Part shown: positions 36,960 through 45,943 of the stretch, piece by piece
Numbering within the stretch: position 1 is the stretch's first letter
Layout: every line of letters begins with the position of its first letter
NCBI GenBank assembly: GCA_958295775.1
Contig: CATQHC010000002.1
Coordinates: forward strand, 510,915-574,914
Direction of reading: 5' to 3'
Origin: Chloroflexota bacterium
Lineage (GTDB): Bacteria > Chloroflexota > UBA11872 > VXOZ01
DNA: 64,000 nucleotides
Made by a program: the position numbers and the translations under genes
The notes under the pieces: generated by a model
What the model was told of the DNA's origin: nothing
Database searches by the model: none
What the model saw: the letters and a program-made list of their open reading frames with translations, nothing else

Positions 36960-37493
36960 TCACACGCGCGCCAATTGCTCCTCCATCGCCTTGAGCGATG
37001 TATGAACGCTTAGGTCCAGCAGGCGGTCTTCTTCACGCAGAATGAGGCCGCCGACAATTGCCGGGTCCACGGTTTCTTCCAAGATTATTGTCTTGCGATC
37101 TCTTCCCAGGGCATTGCGAAGCCGCTGGCGCAATTCGTCAGTCAAGGCTTCAGCGCTCGTCACTTGGACTCGCTTAATGCCTTCGATGCGGTCGGCCTCT
37201 CGGAGAACTTGCCGAGCGAACTGCGGCAGAAGCCGCACTGCGCGGTCCTCGATAAGAATGCGCAAGAACTCCAAGCCGGCAGTAGATACCTGATCGCCAA
37301 CCGACTTACCGACGATTTCCATGCGCTCTGTCAAGGAGAGACGCGGATCTTCCAAGAAATGCCGAATCGTCCGATCCTCGCCCAAAGCCAGCAGTGTCGC
37401 AATATCCTGCCGCCACTGGTCCAGGCTGTTAGTTTCCCGCGCATAGTCCAATACACCGCGCGCGTACTGACGAACGGTTGCGGGACTACTCAC
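36960..37493 (-). CDS. atpH: ATP synthase F1 delta subunit
   Basis: OSCP-type peripheral stalk subunit linking F1 to subunit b. The six-helix N-terminal domain includes [14 protein letters not shown], and the C-terminal segment has [20 protein letters not shown] and [33 protein letters not shown], the delta signature. 177 aa. It lies between atpF and atpA, as is standard. Confidence 0.95.
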   Translation of the reverse strand: MSSPATVRQYARGVLDYARETNSLDQWRQDIATLLALGEDRTIRHFLEDPRLSLTERMEIVGKSVGDQVSTAGLEFLRILIEDRAVRLLPQFARQVLREADRIEGIKRVQVTSAEALTDELRQRLRNALGRDRKTIILEETVDPAIVGGLILREEDRLLDLSVHTSLKAMEEQLARV

Positions 37494-37515
37494 GATGACT
37501 GCTCACGTGAAATTC

Positions 37516-38010
37516 TCACGAATTCTCTTCCAAGTCGGAGATAATACTTGCCGCGAGTTCTCGATTCTTCTCAGTATCGAGACTCTCTTGAATGAGCTTG
37601 CCGGCCACAGATACAGAGAGCACGGCTACTTCTTGCCGCAATTCACGGCGGGCGTGCTCTATCTCAGCGCGGAGTTCTTCACGTCCCCGATCAAGTATGC
37701 GCTGCGCTTCCTGTTGCGCACTGGCGACACCCTCTTCACGCAAGCGCTCAGCCGCCGCCGCGGCATCATCCATGATCTTCCGCGCGTGGGCGCGGGACTC
37801 CTCGAGCTGGCGCTCATACTGTTCGCGCATTTCCTCTGCTTCAGTGCGTGCCCGCTCCGCCGCTTCTTGGCCTGCGCGGATGCGCTCCTTCCGCTGATCG
37901 AGCATTCTCAGCACGGGACGGTAGAGAAGCCAATGCAACAGAAGTACAAGAAGCAAGAAGTTTATGATCTGAAAGGCGAGGTATGTCGGGTTTATTCCCA
38001 ACTCGCCCAT
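37516..38010 (-). CDS. atpF: ATP synthase F0 b subunit
   Basis: Peripheral stalk subunit with one N-terminal membrane helix (YLAFQIINFLLLVLLLHWLLYRPVLRML) and a long charged coiled coil (ERARTEAEEMREQYERQLEESRAHARKIMDDA). 164 aa. The ATG at 38010 follows GGGAGAAGG. Only one b gene is present, so a homodimeric stalk is inferred. Confidence 0.95.
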   Translation of the reverse strand: MGELGINPTYLAFQIINFLLLVLLLHWLLYRPVLRMLDQRKERIRAGQEAAERARTEAEEMREQYERQLEESRAHARKIMDDAAAAAERLREEGVASAQQEAQRILDRGREELRAEIEHARRELRQEVAVLSVSVAGKLIQESLDTEKNRELAASIISDLEENS

Positions 38011-38084
38011 AGCGTTGCCTTCTCCCTCTTTGCCAACAGTTACTCGTATCTATCTACTATTGAATCTCTTTAGTCCTCAGCCCA

Positions 38085-38315
38085 CTATCCAAGGAAGATG
38101 AGCAGAATGGCGGTGAGCAACGAATAAATCGCGATCGCCTCAGCGAGACCCGCGCCGATAATTAGCGTGTTGCGCACATCATTGGCGGCCTCCGGATTGC
38201 GTCCGATTGCCTCCATCGCGCCCCGCACGGCGATGCCGATGCCGAGACCAGGACCAATAGCGCCAACACCCATTGCGATACCCGCAGCCAACTTTGCAGC
38301 AGTTTCCGGTTCCAT
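38085..38315 (-). CDS. atpE: ATP synthase F0 c subunit
   Basis: 76-aa hairpin of two membrane helices forming the rotor ring. The loop RNPEA and the ion-binding Glu59 in GLAEAIAIYSLLTAI are visible. Helix 1 (GPGLGIGIAVRGAM) lacks the Gln that forms part of Na+ sites and the residue after Glu59 is Ala, so H+ coupling is expected. Start ATG 38315. Confidence 0.96.
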   Translation of the reverse strand: MEPETAAKLAAGIAMGVGAIGPGLGIGIAVRGAMEAIGRNPEAANDVRNTLIIGAGLAEAIAIYSLLTAILLIFLG

Positions 38316-38390
38316 GGAAAATTCTTCTCCTTACTGTGATCTCGTATGGAACGGTACCTGATACCTAGCCAATAAAACGCCAATCGAAAC

Positions 38391-39158
38391 CTACGAATGT
38401 GCCTCCTCGTGTTCATGCTCGCCACTCATCGCCAAACCAAGGAAGATCAGCGAGAGCATCGTGAAAATAAGTGCTTGAATGAGACCGAATAAGACTTCCA
38501 ACACCATGAATGCGGCCCCAATTAGCGGCACTCGCATTACTAAGAGCAAGACTTCTCCGGCGAATATGTTGCCGAATAGACGCACGGAAAGCGACACCGG
38601 CACAAAGGCTTCAATCGCCACGTTTATGAGAATGAGGATCGGCAGCGGTCCCGCCAGATGTTTGAGGTAACCCCAAGGTTTGTGAACAATTACTCCCGCG
38701 GAGTGAATGAGAATGAACGCAATAAGCGCCATGCCGATAGTCATGTTGAGGTCGCTGTTTGCCGCACGAAAAATCGGTATGAAGAGTTCGTGCCCTTCCG
38801 CATCGTGCTCCCATACGCCGATACTGTTAAAACCCGGCAGCAACCCCATCCAATTTGCTACGACGATGTAAATAAAGAAGGTAGCAAGGATGGGAAAAAC
38901 GATGCGTGCGCGTTCGCCCACGACCCCCTCGACAATGTCATAGAGCATGCCGACGATAGATTCAGCGAAATTCTGCAGGCCGCTGGGCACCAATTGCATG
39001 TTGCGCGTCGCGAAGAAAGAGGCAATTGCGAGGAGCGCCATCACTATCCAGGCAGTGAAGATAGTATTGGTAATCGTAATGGGACCTAAATGAAATAGCG
39101 GCTCCGCGGCCAACGAAATGTGCAGCCCTTTGAAGCCGATAATCTCAAGGAAATCCAT
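38391..39158 (-). CDS. atpB: ATP synthase F0 a subunit
   Basis: Stator channel subunit with five to six membrane helices. The essential Arg is in SLSVRLFGNIFAGEVLL, and the C-terminal helix has GLIQALIFTMLSLIFLG. 255 aa, normal. It is preceded by the small AtpZ-type gene 8 bases upstream and followed by atpE after 75 bases. Confidence 0.95.
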   Translation of the reverse strand: MDFLEIIGFKGLHISLAAEPLFHLGPITITNTIFTAWIVMALLAIASFFATRNMQLVPSGLQNFAESIVGMLYDIVEGVVGERARIVFPILATFFIYIVVANWMGLLPGFNSIGVWEHDAEGHELFIPIFRAANSDLNMTIGMALIAFILIHSAGVIVHKPWGYLKHLAGPLPILILINVAIEAFVPVSLSVRLFGNIFAGEVLLLVMRVPLIGAAFMVLEVLFGLIQALIFTMLSLIFLGLAMSGEHEHEEAHS

Positions 39159-39166
39159 AACGCTCC

Positions 39167-39394
39167 CTACATCTGCAGCCGGAAGAGTTGGTAAAGCGTA
39201 CCAAAGCTGAGCAGTAGTCCCACCAACATGCCCACTATGACGAGTAAAGGCGCCGTGCCAAAGCGGCCGTCTAGGTAGTTACCTGCCCAAATGCCTCCCA
39301 GTACAAAACCGCCTACTACGAAGCCAAATTGCAGGGCAAACATACCGGCCCGCAATGGCCCAATCTCTATGCGCTTCTTGGGCTCTGATGGCAT
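39167..39394 (-). CDS. AtpZ/AtpI-family protein
   Basis: 75-aa protein with two hydrophobic helices, MFALQFGFVVGGFVLGGIWAGNYLDGRFG and LLVIVGMLVGLLLSFGTLYQLF. This matches the AtpZ (ATP synthase protein I-like) family, which sits first in many atp operons and is linked to c-ring assembly or Mg2+ supply. The ATG at 39394 has AGGAAGG at short spacing; an upstream in-frame start at 39427 would overlap the promoter. It is first in the operon. Confidence 0.87.
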   Translation of the reverse strand: MPSEPKKRIEIGPLRAGMFALQFGFVVGGFVLGGIWAGNYLDGRFGTAPLLVIVGMLVGLLLSFGTLYQLFRLQM

Positions 39395-39769
39395 CGACCT
39401 TCCTCGTGCGTCAAGCAAGTATAGCACACGTGCCAGACCCGCCTCAAAGCGCCTAAACGCATGTGCATTATTTCACAAACTATATGGACTGTCTACTTCT
39501 CACGGAGTTTTTCTAGTAAGTTTTTCCGGACTCTTTGCTAAGTTCTACCATTTCTGGCTGCTACTGCCGGCACTGCAACCAGCAATGCGTGAATGAATAC
39601 ACAGGCGCAAGAGAATCGCTAGGAGTATTTGTCTCTTCCGGAAGCGCCGAAATGGGGAGCAAAACAGCGATTCTAATATGTTCCTACATTCGAGAAACTC
39701 TACTAGTGCTCGCGGTCGCAATCCGGATACCGGCTTTACAGTCCACTGGAGCCGCTGCGTGCATATCCC
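39395..39769. other. Intergenic region holding the atp operon promoter
   Basis: About 375 bases between the atp operon and a Gfo/Idh gene on the same strand. It includes the promoter below. No gene is supported in the remainder, which is AT-richer than the flanks. Confidence 0.55.
39418..39447 (-). promoter_or_regulatory. Probable promoter of the atp operon
   Basis: On the minus strand, TTGAGG (-35, complement of 39442-39447) is spaced 18 bases from TATACT (-10, complement of 39418-39423). TGC directly before the -10 gives an extended -10 form. A start near 39411 would give a short leader of about 17 bases with the AGGAAGG ribosome site. Confidence 0.55.
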
Positions 39770-40897
39770 TCAATCTGGATTTTCCAAGAGATCGGCAAGG
39801 AACACTCTCTCACCGTCGCGTTCGCTGGAAGCATTTGCGCCCAGAACGGCGGCGAGGCTATGCAACGCGTCGCGGAAGGGACTACGGATGGGCGATGGGT
39901 CTTTGCGCGAGACCGCCTCCACGAACGCGCGGTTGATCTCGAGGGTTGAATCACCGCGATCGGCTGTACACAAAGGGTGCTGCAGACTCTCGGTTGGCGG
40001 AGTCGAGGGCGGCGGATACGCGCCTTCGTAGTAAAAAGCGACAGGCCCATGCGACTCTATGCTTAGATGGCCGTGATCCCAAAGAACGTGTAGGTAGTCT
40101 TCCTGATGGAAGACCCGTGCCAAACGCGACATAATCAAATGCCCAACCGCTCCGTTCGCAAAGGCATACGTGACGCTGTAAGCCATAGGATTGTCGCCTT
40201 CTGTTTCCACGAGAGGTGCGTCGCGCGCAACATAGCGCGCTTGCACACTCTCGATTTCACCGCACCAGTACCGCATGAGGTCGGTTTGATGTATGCCCGC
40301 TTCTACGGCCGAGCTGCCCGACCACTCTTGAAATGCCGTCCACACCCTACTTGCGGGTCCGCCCAGCGCTTCTGTCGGCGTGTGCTTCTCGTTGTGGCTT
40401 TCAACGCTCCCCGTATGAACCATGGTTGCCATGACTATGCGTTTTTCGCTGAGAAACTCGCGCACCGCGGCGTGCCAGCCATCGTACCGCTGTTGAAAGC
40501 CAACCGCGGCAAGAACCCCATTGCGCGCAATGGCAGCATCCATGGCGAGAGCTTCATCAAGGCGGAGACTCATGGGCTTCTCTACGAAGAGGTCAAGGCC
40601 GCGATCGGCGGCCTGAACTACCTCACCGTTGTGCCGATTGGGAGGAATGCAAACGTAGAGCGCGTCGAGCTCCCCATCCACAATCAGTGACTCGAATGCG
40701 GTATGGCAGCGGATCTGCCCCTGGCGGTAGCTCGGCACATGGCGACGTATCTTGGCTTCCTCCAGATTTGGCGGGTACATGTCCCCAAGGGCGGTGACTC
40801 GTACGAGCCCCATCTCCTGTAAACGCCAAAGCGCCGCAAGGTGCTGCAAGCCACGTTGTCCGACGCCTAAGATGCCGACTCTTGGCGTTATAACCAT
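39770..40897 (-). CDS. Gfo/Idh/MocA-family oxidoreductase
   Basis: 375-aa NAD(P)-dependent oxidoreductase. N-terminal GILGVGQRGLQHL, catalytic Lys in VEKPMSLRLDEA, and the region AGIHQTDLMRYWCG holding the conserved His/Asp. It is the third member of this family in the window and has a long C-terminal domain. It is separated by more than 400 bases from the SDR gene upstream on the same strand. Substrate unknown; inositol, sugar or scyllo-inosose-type compounds are typical. Confidence 0.86.
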   Translation of the reverse strand: MVITPRVGILGVGQRGLQHLAALWRLQEMGLVRVTALGDMYPPNLEEAKIRRHVPSYRQGQIRCHTAFESLIVDGELDALYVCIPPNRHNGEVVQAADRGLDLFVEKPMSLRLDEALAMDAAIARNGVLAAVGFQQRYDGWHAAVREFLSEKRIVMATMVHTGSVESHNEKHTPTEALGGPASRVWTAFQEWSGSSAVEAGIHQTDLMRYWCGEIESVQARYVARDAPLVETEGDNPMAYSVTYAFANGAVGHLIMSRLARVFHQEDYLHVLWDHGHLSIESHGPVAFYYEGAYPPPSTPPTESLQHPLCTADRGDSTLEINRAFVEAVSRKDPSPIRSPFRDALHSLAAVLGANASSERDGERVFLADLLENPD

Positions 40898-41322
40898 GCT
40901 GACATTGCTCCTACGGGACGCATAGAACGGCCCTCTGTTCTTTCCATAGCAAGATTCCCTTTCCCGATCATTCTGTTGCTAACCGCCCAATCTTGCTAAC
41001 TGTCCCATGCCGAATTGCTCGCAATTCGATGTCAGGGGCGAGAGCTGAGATGCCATCTGCTCCACCGCGATTGACTCCGCAACGGGCCTAGCTCGAAAAA
41101 AAGACACGCTGTCCCATGGATCAACGGGGAACTGACGGCACTTTCACAAAAGGACTGGCGTGCCGGAGCTGCCTTTGCAATCCAGAAGATCGGCGCACAC
41201 TTCTCCAAACCCAGATATGTTTGCATTCCGTTTCACGCGCCATTTCCCAGGAAAGAGAGAATTCCGATTCGAACCCACAGCAGACACTTCCATTCTTTTG
41301 AGGTTACTTCAGCAGCAGGGAG
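40898..41322. other. Intergenic region with an 18-base palindrome
   Basis: About 425 bases without a supported gene, between the Gfo/Idh and SDR genes on the same strand. A perfect palindrome lies at 41011-41028. Short open frames here have no recognisable family or ribosome sites. Confidence 0.55.
41011..41028. promoter_or_regulatory. Perfect inverted repeat, possible operator
   Basis: Perfect 8-base arms CGAATTGC and GCAATTCG around a 2-base centre (TC). It lies about 114 bases upstream of the Gfo/Idh start at 40897, on a promoter-distance scale. The binding protein is unknown. Confidence 0.35.
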
Positions 41323-42165
41323 TTAGTACGGGAGTTTGGTCTCCGGTTTATCTTGCATGTACCGCGCCAGCCGCACACCTAAGTTCTCTTGCAGTTGGAT
41401 GCTGAGGCCGCCGTCGACTACTAATGAGTGGCCGGTTACAAAGCTCGCTTGGTCTGAGCAGAGAAACGCGATTGAATTCGCGATCTCCTCCGGCTTGCCG
41501 CAGCGCCGCAGCGGATACTGTTCTTCAAAGAACGCGTAACCACTCGGATTGTCCTGCCACATGTGCGCCTGGATATTCTCGGTCACGATGTGGCCCGGAC
41601 AGATGGCATTCACTCGAATGCCGCGCGGGCCCAGTTCAATAGCCATCTGGCGTGTCATACCAATTACAGCGCTTTTGCTGGCTTCGTAGACGAGGAAGTT
41701 AGCGGACTGCAACAGACCGTGCACGGACGAGATGTTTATTATGCTGCCGCCGCCATCCCGCTCCAAATGGGGGATTGCGTGCTTGCTGGCGAGGAACAAC
41801 GCTTTAGCCATCACCGCAATTCCGGAATCCCACGCTTCTTCCGTTGTCTCGAGTATTTCTGTGTCTTGAGCTGCTGTCGGTGAGTACGCGTTATTTACGA
41901 GAATATCCACCCGCCCCCACTTCTCTACAGCGATATCGATCATCTTGATTAAGTCGGCGGGATTGCCCACATCAGTGACGGATATCTCTGCAATTCCTCC
42001 GGCCTGACGAATAGCCAACGCATTCTGCTGCGCCGCTGCCTCGTTGATGTCCGCAATGAGGACCTTGGCGCCGTCAGCAGCCAGTCTTCTTGACGTCGCA
42101 CCGCCAATACCCGACGCGCCGCCAGTAACAATGGCGACTCTGCCCGAGAAATCGTACATAGCCAT
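41323..42165 (-). CDS. SDR-family oxidoreductase
   Basis: Classical short-chain dehydrogenase of 280 aa. TGGASGIGGAT is the cofactor glycine motif, DILVNNAY is the NNAG-type motif, the catalytic Ser is in SIINISSVHG, and YEASKSA is the catalytic Tyr-Lys. Asp in LIADIN after beta2 suggests NAD preference. It starts at ATG 42165, 20 bases after the stop of the hydroxyacid dehydrogenase gene, so the two are likely one transcript. Confidence 0.9.
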   Translation of the reverse strand: MAMYDFSGRVAIVTGGASGIGGATSRRLAADGAKVLIADINEAAAQQNALAIRQAGGIAEISVTDVGNPADLIKMIDIAVEKWGRVDILVNNAYSPTAAQDTEILETTEEAWDSGIAVMAKALFLASKHAIPHLERDGGGSIINISSVHGLLQSANFLVYEASKSAVIGMTRQMAIELGPRGIRVNAICPGHIVTENIQAHMWQDNPSGYAFFEEQYPLRRCGKPEEIANSIAFLCSDQASFVTGHSLVVDGGLSIQLQENLGVRLARYMQDKPETKLPY

Positions 42166-42185
42166 ATCACTCCCTCACTTAATGC

Positions 42186-43184
42186 TCACCCGTTGCCCGG
42201 CTCACGCAATTTTACTCGCGCCAGGACCTCCGCATTGACGACGCTTTCCGGCATCGCAGACTGCAGCACACATGCAACCGCCTGGGCCGTGCGCGTCTGC
42301 AGCTCGGCCAACGACTCCTCGCTATAGAAGGCAACGTGGGGTGTGGTGATCAGATTCTCCTGATTGAGGAGAGGCTCATCCCAGTCCGGAGGTTCCTGGG
42401 GCAGTACGTCAATGCCGGCAGCGGCAAGATGTCCTGAAGTAAGCGCTGCCGCCAATGCATCGCTGTCGACTAGCCCGCCGCGAGACGTATTAATGAAGAT
42501 TGCTCCCTGTTTCATCTCGCCGAAGCGCTCCCGGTCGAACATGCTCGCTGTCTCGGGCGTGAGCGGCAAGTGCAAACTCACAAAGTCGGAGCGGTTCAGT
42601 AGTTCGGTCAAATCAACAGCCCGGCAGCCAAACTGGTGGGCCTGACTAGGAGTCAAATTGGGGCCAAAGGCGAGCACATTCAGACCGAGCGCCTGCGCCT
42701 TAGACGCCACCCTCTTACCAATCTGACCAAAACCAACTATTCCGAGCGTTTTCCCGTGAATTCTGAAGAGCGGCATGCCGACTTTGCTATCCCATTTCTT
42801 GTCGCGCACGGCTCGGTCGTAGCGCGCCAAGCGGCGGGCGCACGCAAAGAGGAGCGCAAGCGCGTGCTCCGCAACTTCCTCGACGCAGTAATCCGGCACA
42901 TTGGTGACCACCACATCCCGGCTTGAGGCTACATCCACGGCAATGTTATCAACGCCGATGCCATAGCGTGCGACGACTTTGAGTCGATCGGAGGCACGCA
43001 CAACCGCGGGCGTCACCGAGGCAAAGCACGTCATTATGCCGTCAACACCCTTAGCAAAGCGTGCCAGAGTCTCCTCATCGCCGCTGGGTGAGGGGATCAA
43101 CTCCACACCATGGGGTTCAAGGACTCCCCGCTCTCGGTCTAACGTAGGCCACACGTAATCAGTAATAAGAACTCGATAAGCCAT
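42186..43184 (-). CDS. D-2-hydroxyacid dehydrogenase (SerA/CtBP-like)
   Basis: 332-aa NAD-dependent dehydrogenase. The Rossmann motif is GIVGFGQIGKRV, the catalytic Arg is in NTSRGGLVD, the Glu in VLPQEPPDWDEPL and the His in TTPHVAFYSEES. It resembles C-terminal-binding-protein-like and phosphoglycerate dehydrogenase-like enzymes but lacks an ACT domain, so a serine-pathway role is not supported. It probably shares an operon with the downstream SDR gene. Confidence 0.88.
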   Translation of the reverse strand: MAYRVLITDYVWPTLDRERGVLEPHGVELIPSPSGDEETLARFAKGVDGIMTCFASVTPAVVRASDRLKVVARYGIGVDNIAVDVASSRDVVVTNVPDYCVEEVAEHALALLFACARRLARYDRAVRDKKWDSKVGMPLFRIHGKTLGIVGFGQIGKRVASKAQALGLNVLAFGPNLTPSQAHQFGCRAVDLTELLNRSDFVSLHLPLTPETASMFDRERFGEMKQGAIFINTSRGGLVDSDALAAALTSGHLAAAGIDVLPQEPPDWDEPLLNQENLITTPHVAFYSEESLAELQTRTAQAVACVLQSAMPESVVNAEVLARVKLREPGNG

Positions 43185-43216
43185 GGTTACTCTATTCTTG
43201 AGAAGAACCTAGCCGG

Positions 43217-44281
43217 CTACTTGGCATTTCCACCGCGCGCCAGCACAACGAGCAACGCGGCCACGATGATGCCAAGGATGACCAATGCATATATCTTCTG
43301 AATAGGTGTAGGCAGCAATAGCGCAATGGCTCCGAAGGCGGCTGCCAACGACCAGTACACGACTGCAATGCCAATTGGCGGAAGCCCAAGCTCCGACAGT
43401 CGATGGTGCAAATGGCTCGTGTCTCTTTGGTAGAAACGGCCGCCCTGCAGTGTCCGACGGATAATTGACCACGCCACGTCGATGGCCGGCACGCCAAAGA
43501 TGAGCAACGTTGTCGCCAGTTTTGCGCCGCCAATGATGGCAATTGTGCCCAAGGCAAAACCCAGAAAGTGGGAGCCGCTGTCCCCCATGATTATGCGCGC
43601 GCGATAAACGTTGAAGGGAAGAAATCCGAGAATCGCCCCGGCAAGAATGAGCGGAAGGAAGGCAATACTGAACTGCTGCAGCGACATGCTTAGAAAAAAG
43701 AGCACGCCCGCCCCAATAAATGATAGTCCGCCGGCCAACCCATCGTACCCATCGACGAAGTTGATAGCGTTCATCATGCCGACGATCCAGAACAGCGTAA
43801 TTACAACGGAAAGCCAAAGCGGAAAGAAGATATGTCCCTCCATGGCGTTGGCCAGCCAGTCTGGGAAGGTGACGCCGCCGCCGAACGGATCGCGGACAAA
43901 CTCGATGAACACGCCAAATGCAATGGCTATCCCGGCTGCCGCAATTTGCGCGACAAACTTGGGGAGCGGCGGCAGCCCGCGCACGTCATCTACGAGCATC
44001 ACAAGGGTAATGAGCGCGGCGCCAACCAGCAGACCAACAATCTTCAAGTTGAAGGTAAGGTCGTCCCGCAGCCAAACTGCGACGAGCAGAGTTCCGGTAA
44101 AGGCCCCAAACATAGCGAGCCCGCCAATGCGCGGCAGTGGCCTTGCATGTACTCGCCCAACCCCGGGCTCATCCATCCAGCGCAAGCGCAGAGCGGCACG
44201 GCGCACTGCGTCAGTCATGACCAAGGCGACTACAGTGGCGGAAAAGAGGACAAGCAAAAGGGTGCTTGTTGCCGGTTGCAC
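43217..44281 (-). CDS. WecA/TagO-type undecaprenyl-phosphate sugar-1-phosphate transferase
   Basis: MraY-family membrane glycosyltransferase of 354 aa with about ten hydrophobic segments. Family catalytic motifs are MLVDDVRGLPPL, NAINFVDGYDGLAGG, GDSGSHFLGF and DTSHLHHRL. It attaches GlcNAc-1-phosphate or a related sugar to the lipid carrier to start surface polysaccharide or teichoic-acid-like polymer synthesis. MraY itself would have a different His-rich motif, so WecA/TagO is favoured. Dedicated polysaccharide genes are not adjacent; rfbD lies 2 kb away. Confidence 0.88.
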   Translation of the reverse strand: MQPATSTLLLVLFSATVVALVMTDAVRRAALRLRWMDEPGVGRVHARPLPRIGGLAMFGAFTGTLLVAVWLRDDLTFNLKIVGLLVGAALITLVMLVDDVRGLPPLPKFVAQIAAAGIAIAFGVFIEFVRDPFGGGVTFPDWLANAMEGHIFFPLWLSVVITLFWIVGMMNAINFVDGYDGLAGGLSFIGAGVLFFLSMSLQQFSIAFLPLILAGAILGFLPFNVYRARIIMGDSGSHFLGFALGTIAIIGGAKLATTLLIFGVPAIDVAWSIIRRTLQGGRFYQRDTSHLHHRLSELGLPPIGIAVVYWSLAAAFGAIALLLPTPIQKIYALVILGIIVAALLVVLARGGNAK

Positions 44282-44329
44282 AATTCTAACCAGAATTAAG
44301 TCTGTGCGGGCGGTTCAGTTTCTGCAAAC

Positions 44330-44338
44330 AGTATACCA
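44330..44338 (-). promoter_or_regulatory. Candidate extended -10 promoter element
   Basis: On the minus strand TGGTATACT, an extended -10, lies about 50 bases upstream of the WecA/TagO-type gene. The -35 is poor. Confidence 0.35.
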
Positions 44339-44415
44339 CCCCGGAAAACGAGACTTTTCCCTTAGACGACTACGCCGACTGGGCGGTACAATGACCCTAT
44401 GGGGAGGACTTGGTC

Positions 44416-44889
44416 ATGCGAATAACAGATCATGCCATGACAAACCTGGATGAGGGCCCGCAGAGACTGCCTGAGCATCGCCCGGAGAATCTGCAGACCG
44501 ATGATAGCGACCCATTGGGCTTCATGGGCGGCTTCGTGGCAGGAACCATGTGCAGCGCGGTTGGTTCGACGACGTGGCTATGGTCGCTCGGCGAATTGCT
44601 GTTGAGTGTAGTACCGCAGCTCGAGCGCTTCACGCAGCCAACCCGACCACTCTTGAATCTGGACCGGCTCCTCGGCGCCAACGCGGATGAGTACGCATTG
44701 TTCATTTTCATCGGGGGCTTGTTCTTCTCATTCTTGCCCATCGCACTCGCGCTCACACTTAAGGAAGGCGTACAGACACTTAGTTTGCGCAACGGCCTCT
44801 TCCTGGGCTGGATGCTGGGTCTCTTTTCGATCCCAATCATGGTCTTCATCGCGTTTACGGAGTCTTTAGGTAGACTTCCAAGTCTCTAA
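44416..44889 (+). CDS. Small multi-pass membrane protein, unknown function
   Basis: 157-aa protein with a polar N-terminus of about 35 residues and three hydrophobic segments (MGGFVAGTMCSAVGSTTWLW, YALFIFIGGLFFSFLPIALAL, GLFLGWMLGLFSIPIMVFIAF). GGGGAGG lies nine bases before ATG 44416. No family is recognised. It is divergent from the WecA/TagO-type gene across about 130 bases. Confidence 0.6.
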   Translation: MRITDHAMTNLDEGPQRLPEHRPENLQTDDSDPLGFMGGFVAGTMCSAVGSTTWLWSLGELLLSVVPQLERFTQPTRPLLNLDRLLGANADEYALFIFIGGLFFSFLPIALALTLKEGVQTLSLRNGLFLGWMLGLFSIPIMVFIAFTESLGRLPSL

Positions 44890-45197
44890 GCGTCGCGGCA
44901 CATATTGCGGGGACTTGCCAATTGCCCAGTGCCGGCGAAATGACCGGGTAGTAGCTCTCAATTGTGTCGATGGATTCCCTGCCCTCAGTCCTCGGAAAGC
45001 CAGTTGCGTCGACAACTGCAGGAGGATTGGCGTTGGCAGCTCTTCGTGTGAGGCTGGGGGTGATGTGCCGAAATATCCGGCAATCAGCACGGTCGTCAAA
45101 GTTGTGAGCCCTGCGACCCAATGCGGTTCGCAGGGCTTGAAGGGTGCAAATACAATACTTTCGGCCTTTAACGCATAGGTATCGTGAAAAGAAGACA
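44890..45197. other. Intergenic region with a strong inverted repeat upstream of the DtxR-type gene
   Basis: About 310 bases. It holds a perfect 10-bp inverted repeat (45107-45137) and an AT-rich stretch before the regulator start. No gene is supported. Confidence 0.55.
45107..45137. promoter_or_regulatory. Perfect 10-bp inverted repeat, possible operator or hairpin
   Basis: Arms AGCCCTGCGA (45107-45116) and TCGCAGGGCT (45128-45137) around an 11-base loop. Neither side has a T-run, so it is not a typical terminator. It lies about 60 bases upstream of the DtxR-type start and may be its own operator or an mRNA leader hairpin. Confidence 0.4.
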
Positions 45198-45890
45198 ATG
45201 TCAAAAGAAATTCCGGACGTAGAAATGAGCTCGGTTCAAGGAGACTACTTGATCCGGGTATACACGACGCTCCGCGAAGGCTCCAGGGTGGTTGGGTCCC
45301 GCTTGGCAGAGCGATTGGGAGTTTCGGCATCCGCAGTCACCCAAGCGTTCCAACGCATGGAACGTCAGGGCCTTGCGGTTATCGATCAAGATTGGGGCGT
45401 TCAGTTGACGCCGAAAGGACGAAGCATAGCCGAGTCGATCATCAGGCGGCACTATCTCATCGAAAGACTGTTGGTAGACACCTTGGGCTTTGATTGGGCA
45501 GATGCTGACGATGAAGCTGAACGACTAGAGCACTCGCTTTCTCCCAGGCTTGAATCATATCTATTCGAGAGTCTAGGCAAGCCGACTACGTGTCCGCACG
45601 GCAACCCCTTTCCCGGTTCCCCCAATGAAGAGAGGTTGCTTGGCGCACGCAAACTAACGGATTCCCGCATAGGCGAAACTATGGAAATTCTGCGCATAAC
45701 CGAAGAAGGCGAAGATGACGGCGAGCTTCTCCGATTTGCGCACGACCAAAATCTGCTGCCGGGCACGCGGGTTTCCGTCGAGGACATGGACTTGAGGGCC
45801 GGGCATCTCACTCTGAGCCTAGGGGAGCATGACCTTTCAATCCCCGTTCGCTGGGCGCAGTGCATTCGCGTTTCCGGTCCTGTCTCCTAA
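45198..45890 (+). CDS. DtxR/MntR-family metal-dependent transcriptional repressor
   Basis: 230-aa regulator. The N-terminal winged helix-turn-helix is VGSRLAERLGVSASAVTQAFQRMERQGLAV. The metal-binding/dimerisation domain has RRHYLIERLLVDTLGFDWADADDEAERLEHSLSPRLE (family RHRLxExFL..xE/DxxHxxAExLEHxxS) and CPHGNPFPG. The C-terminal about 60 residues resemble an SH3/FeoA-like domain (GTRVSVEDMDLRAGHLTL). Fe2+ or Mn2+ is the likely co-repressor. ATG 45198 follows AAAAGAAG. No metal transporter is adjacent. Confidence 0.88.
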   Translation: MSKEIPDVEMSSVQGDYLIRVYTTLREGSRVVGSRLAERLGVSASAVTQAFQRMERQGLAVIDQDWGVQLTPKGRSIAESIIRRHYLIERLLVDTLGFDWADADDEAERLEHSLSPRLESYLFESLGKPTTCPHGNPFPGSPNEERLLGARKLTDSRIGETMEILRITEEGEDDGELLRFAHDQNLLPGTRVSVEDMDLRAGHLTLSLGEHDLSIPVRWAQCIRVSGPVS

Positions 45891-45943
45891 TTGGACCCAC
45901 TCTATGATCCACCGCATTGCCTTGCTGTCAGGTACCGGTTTAG

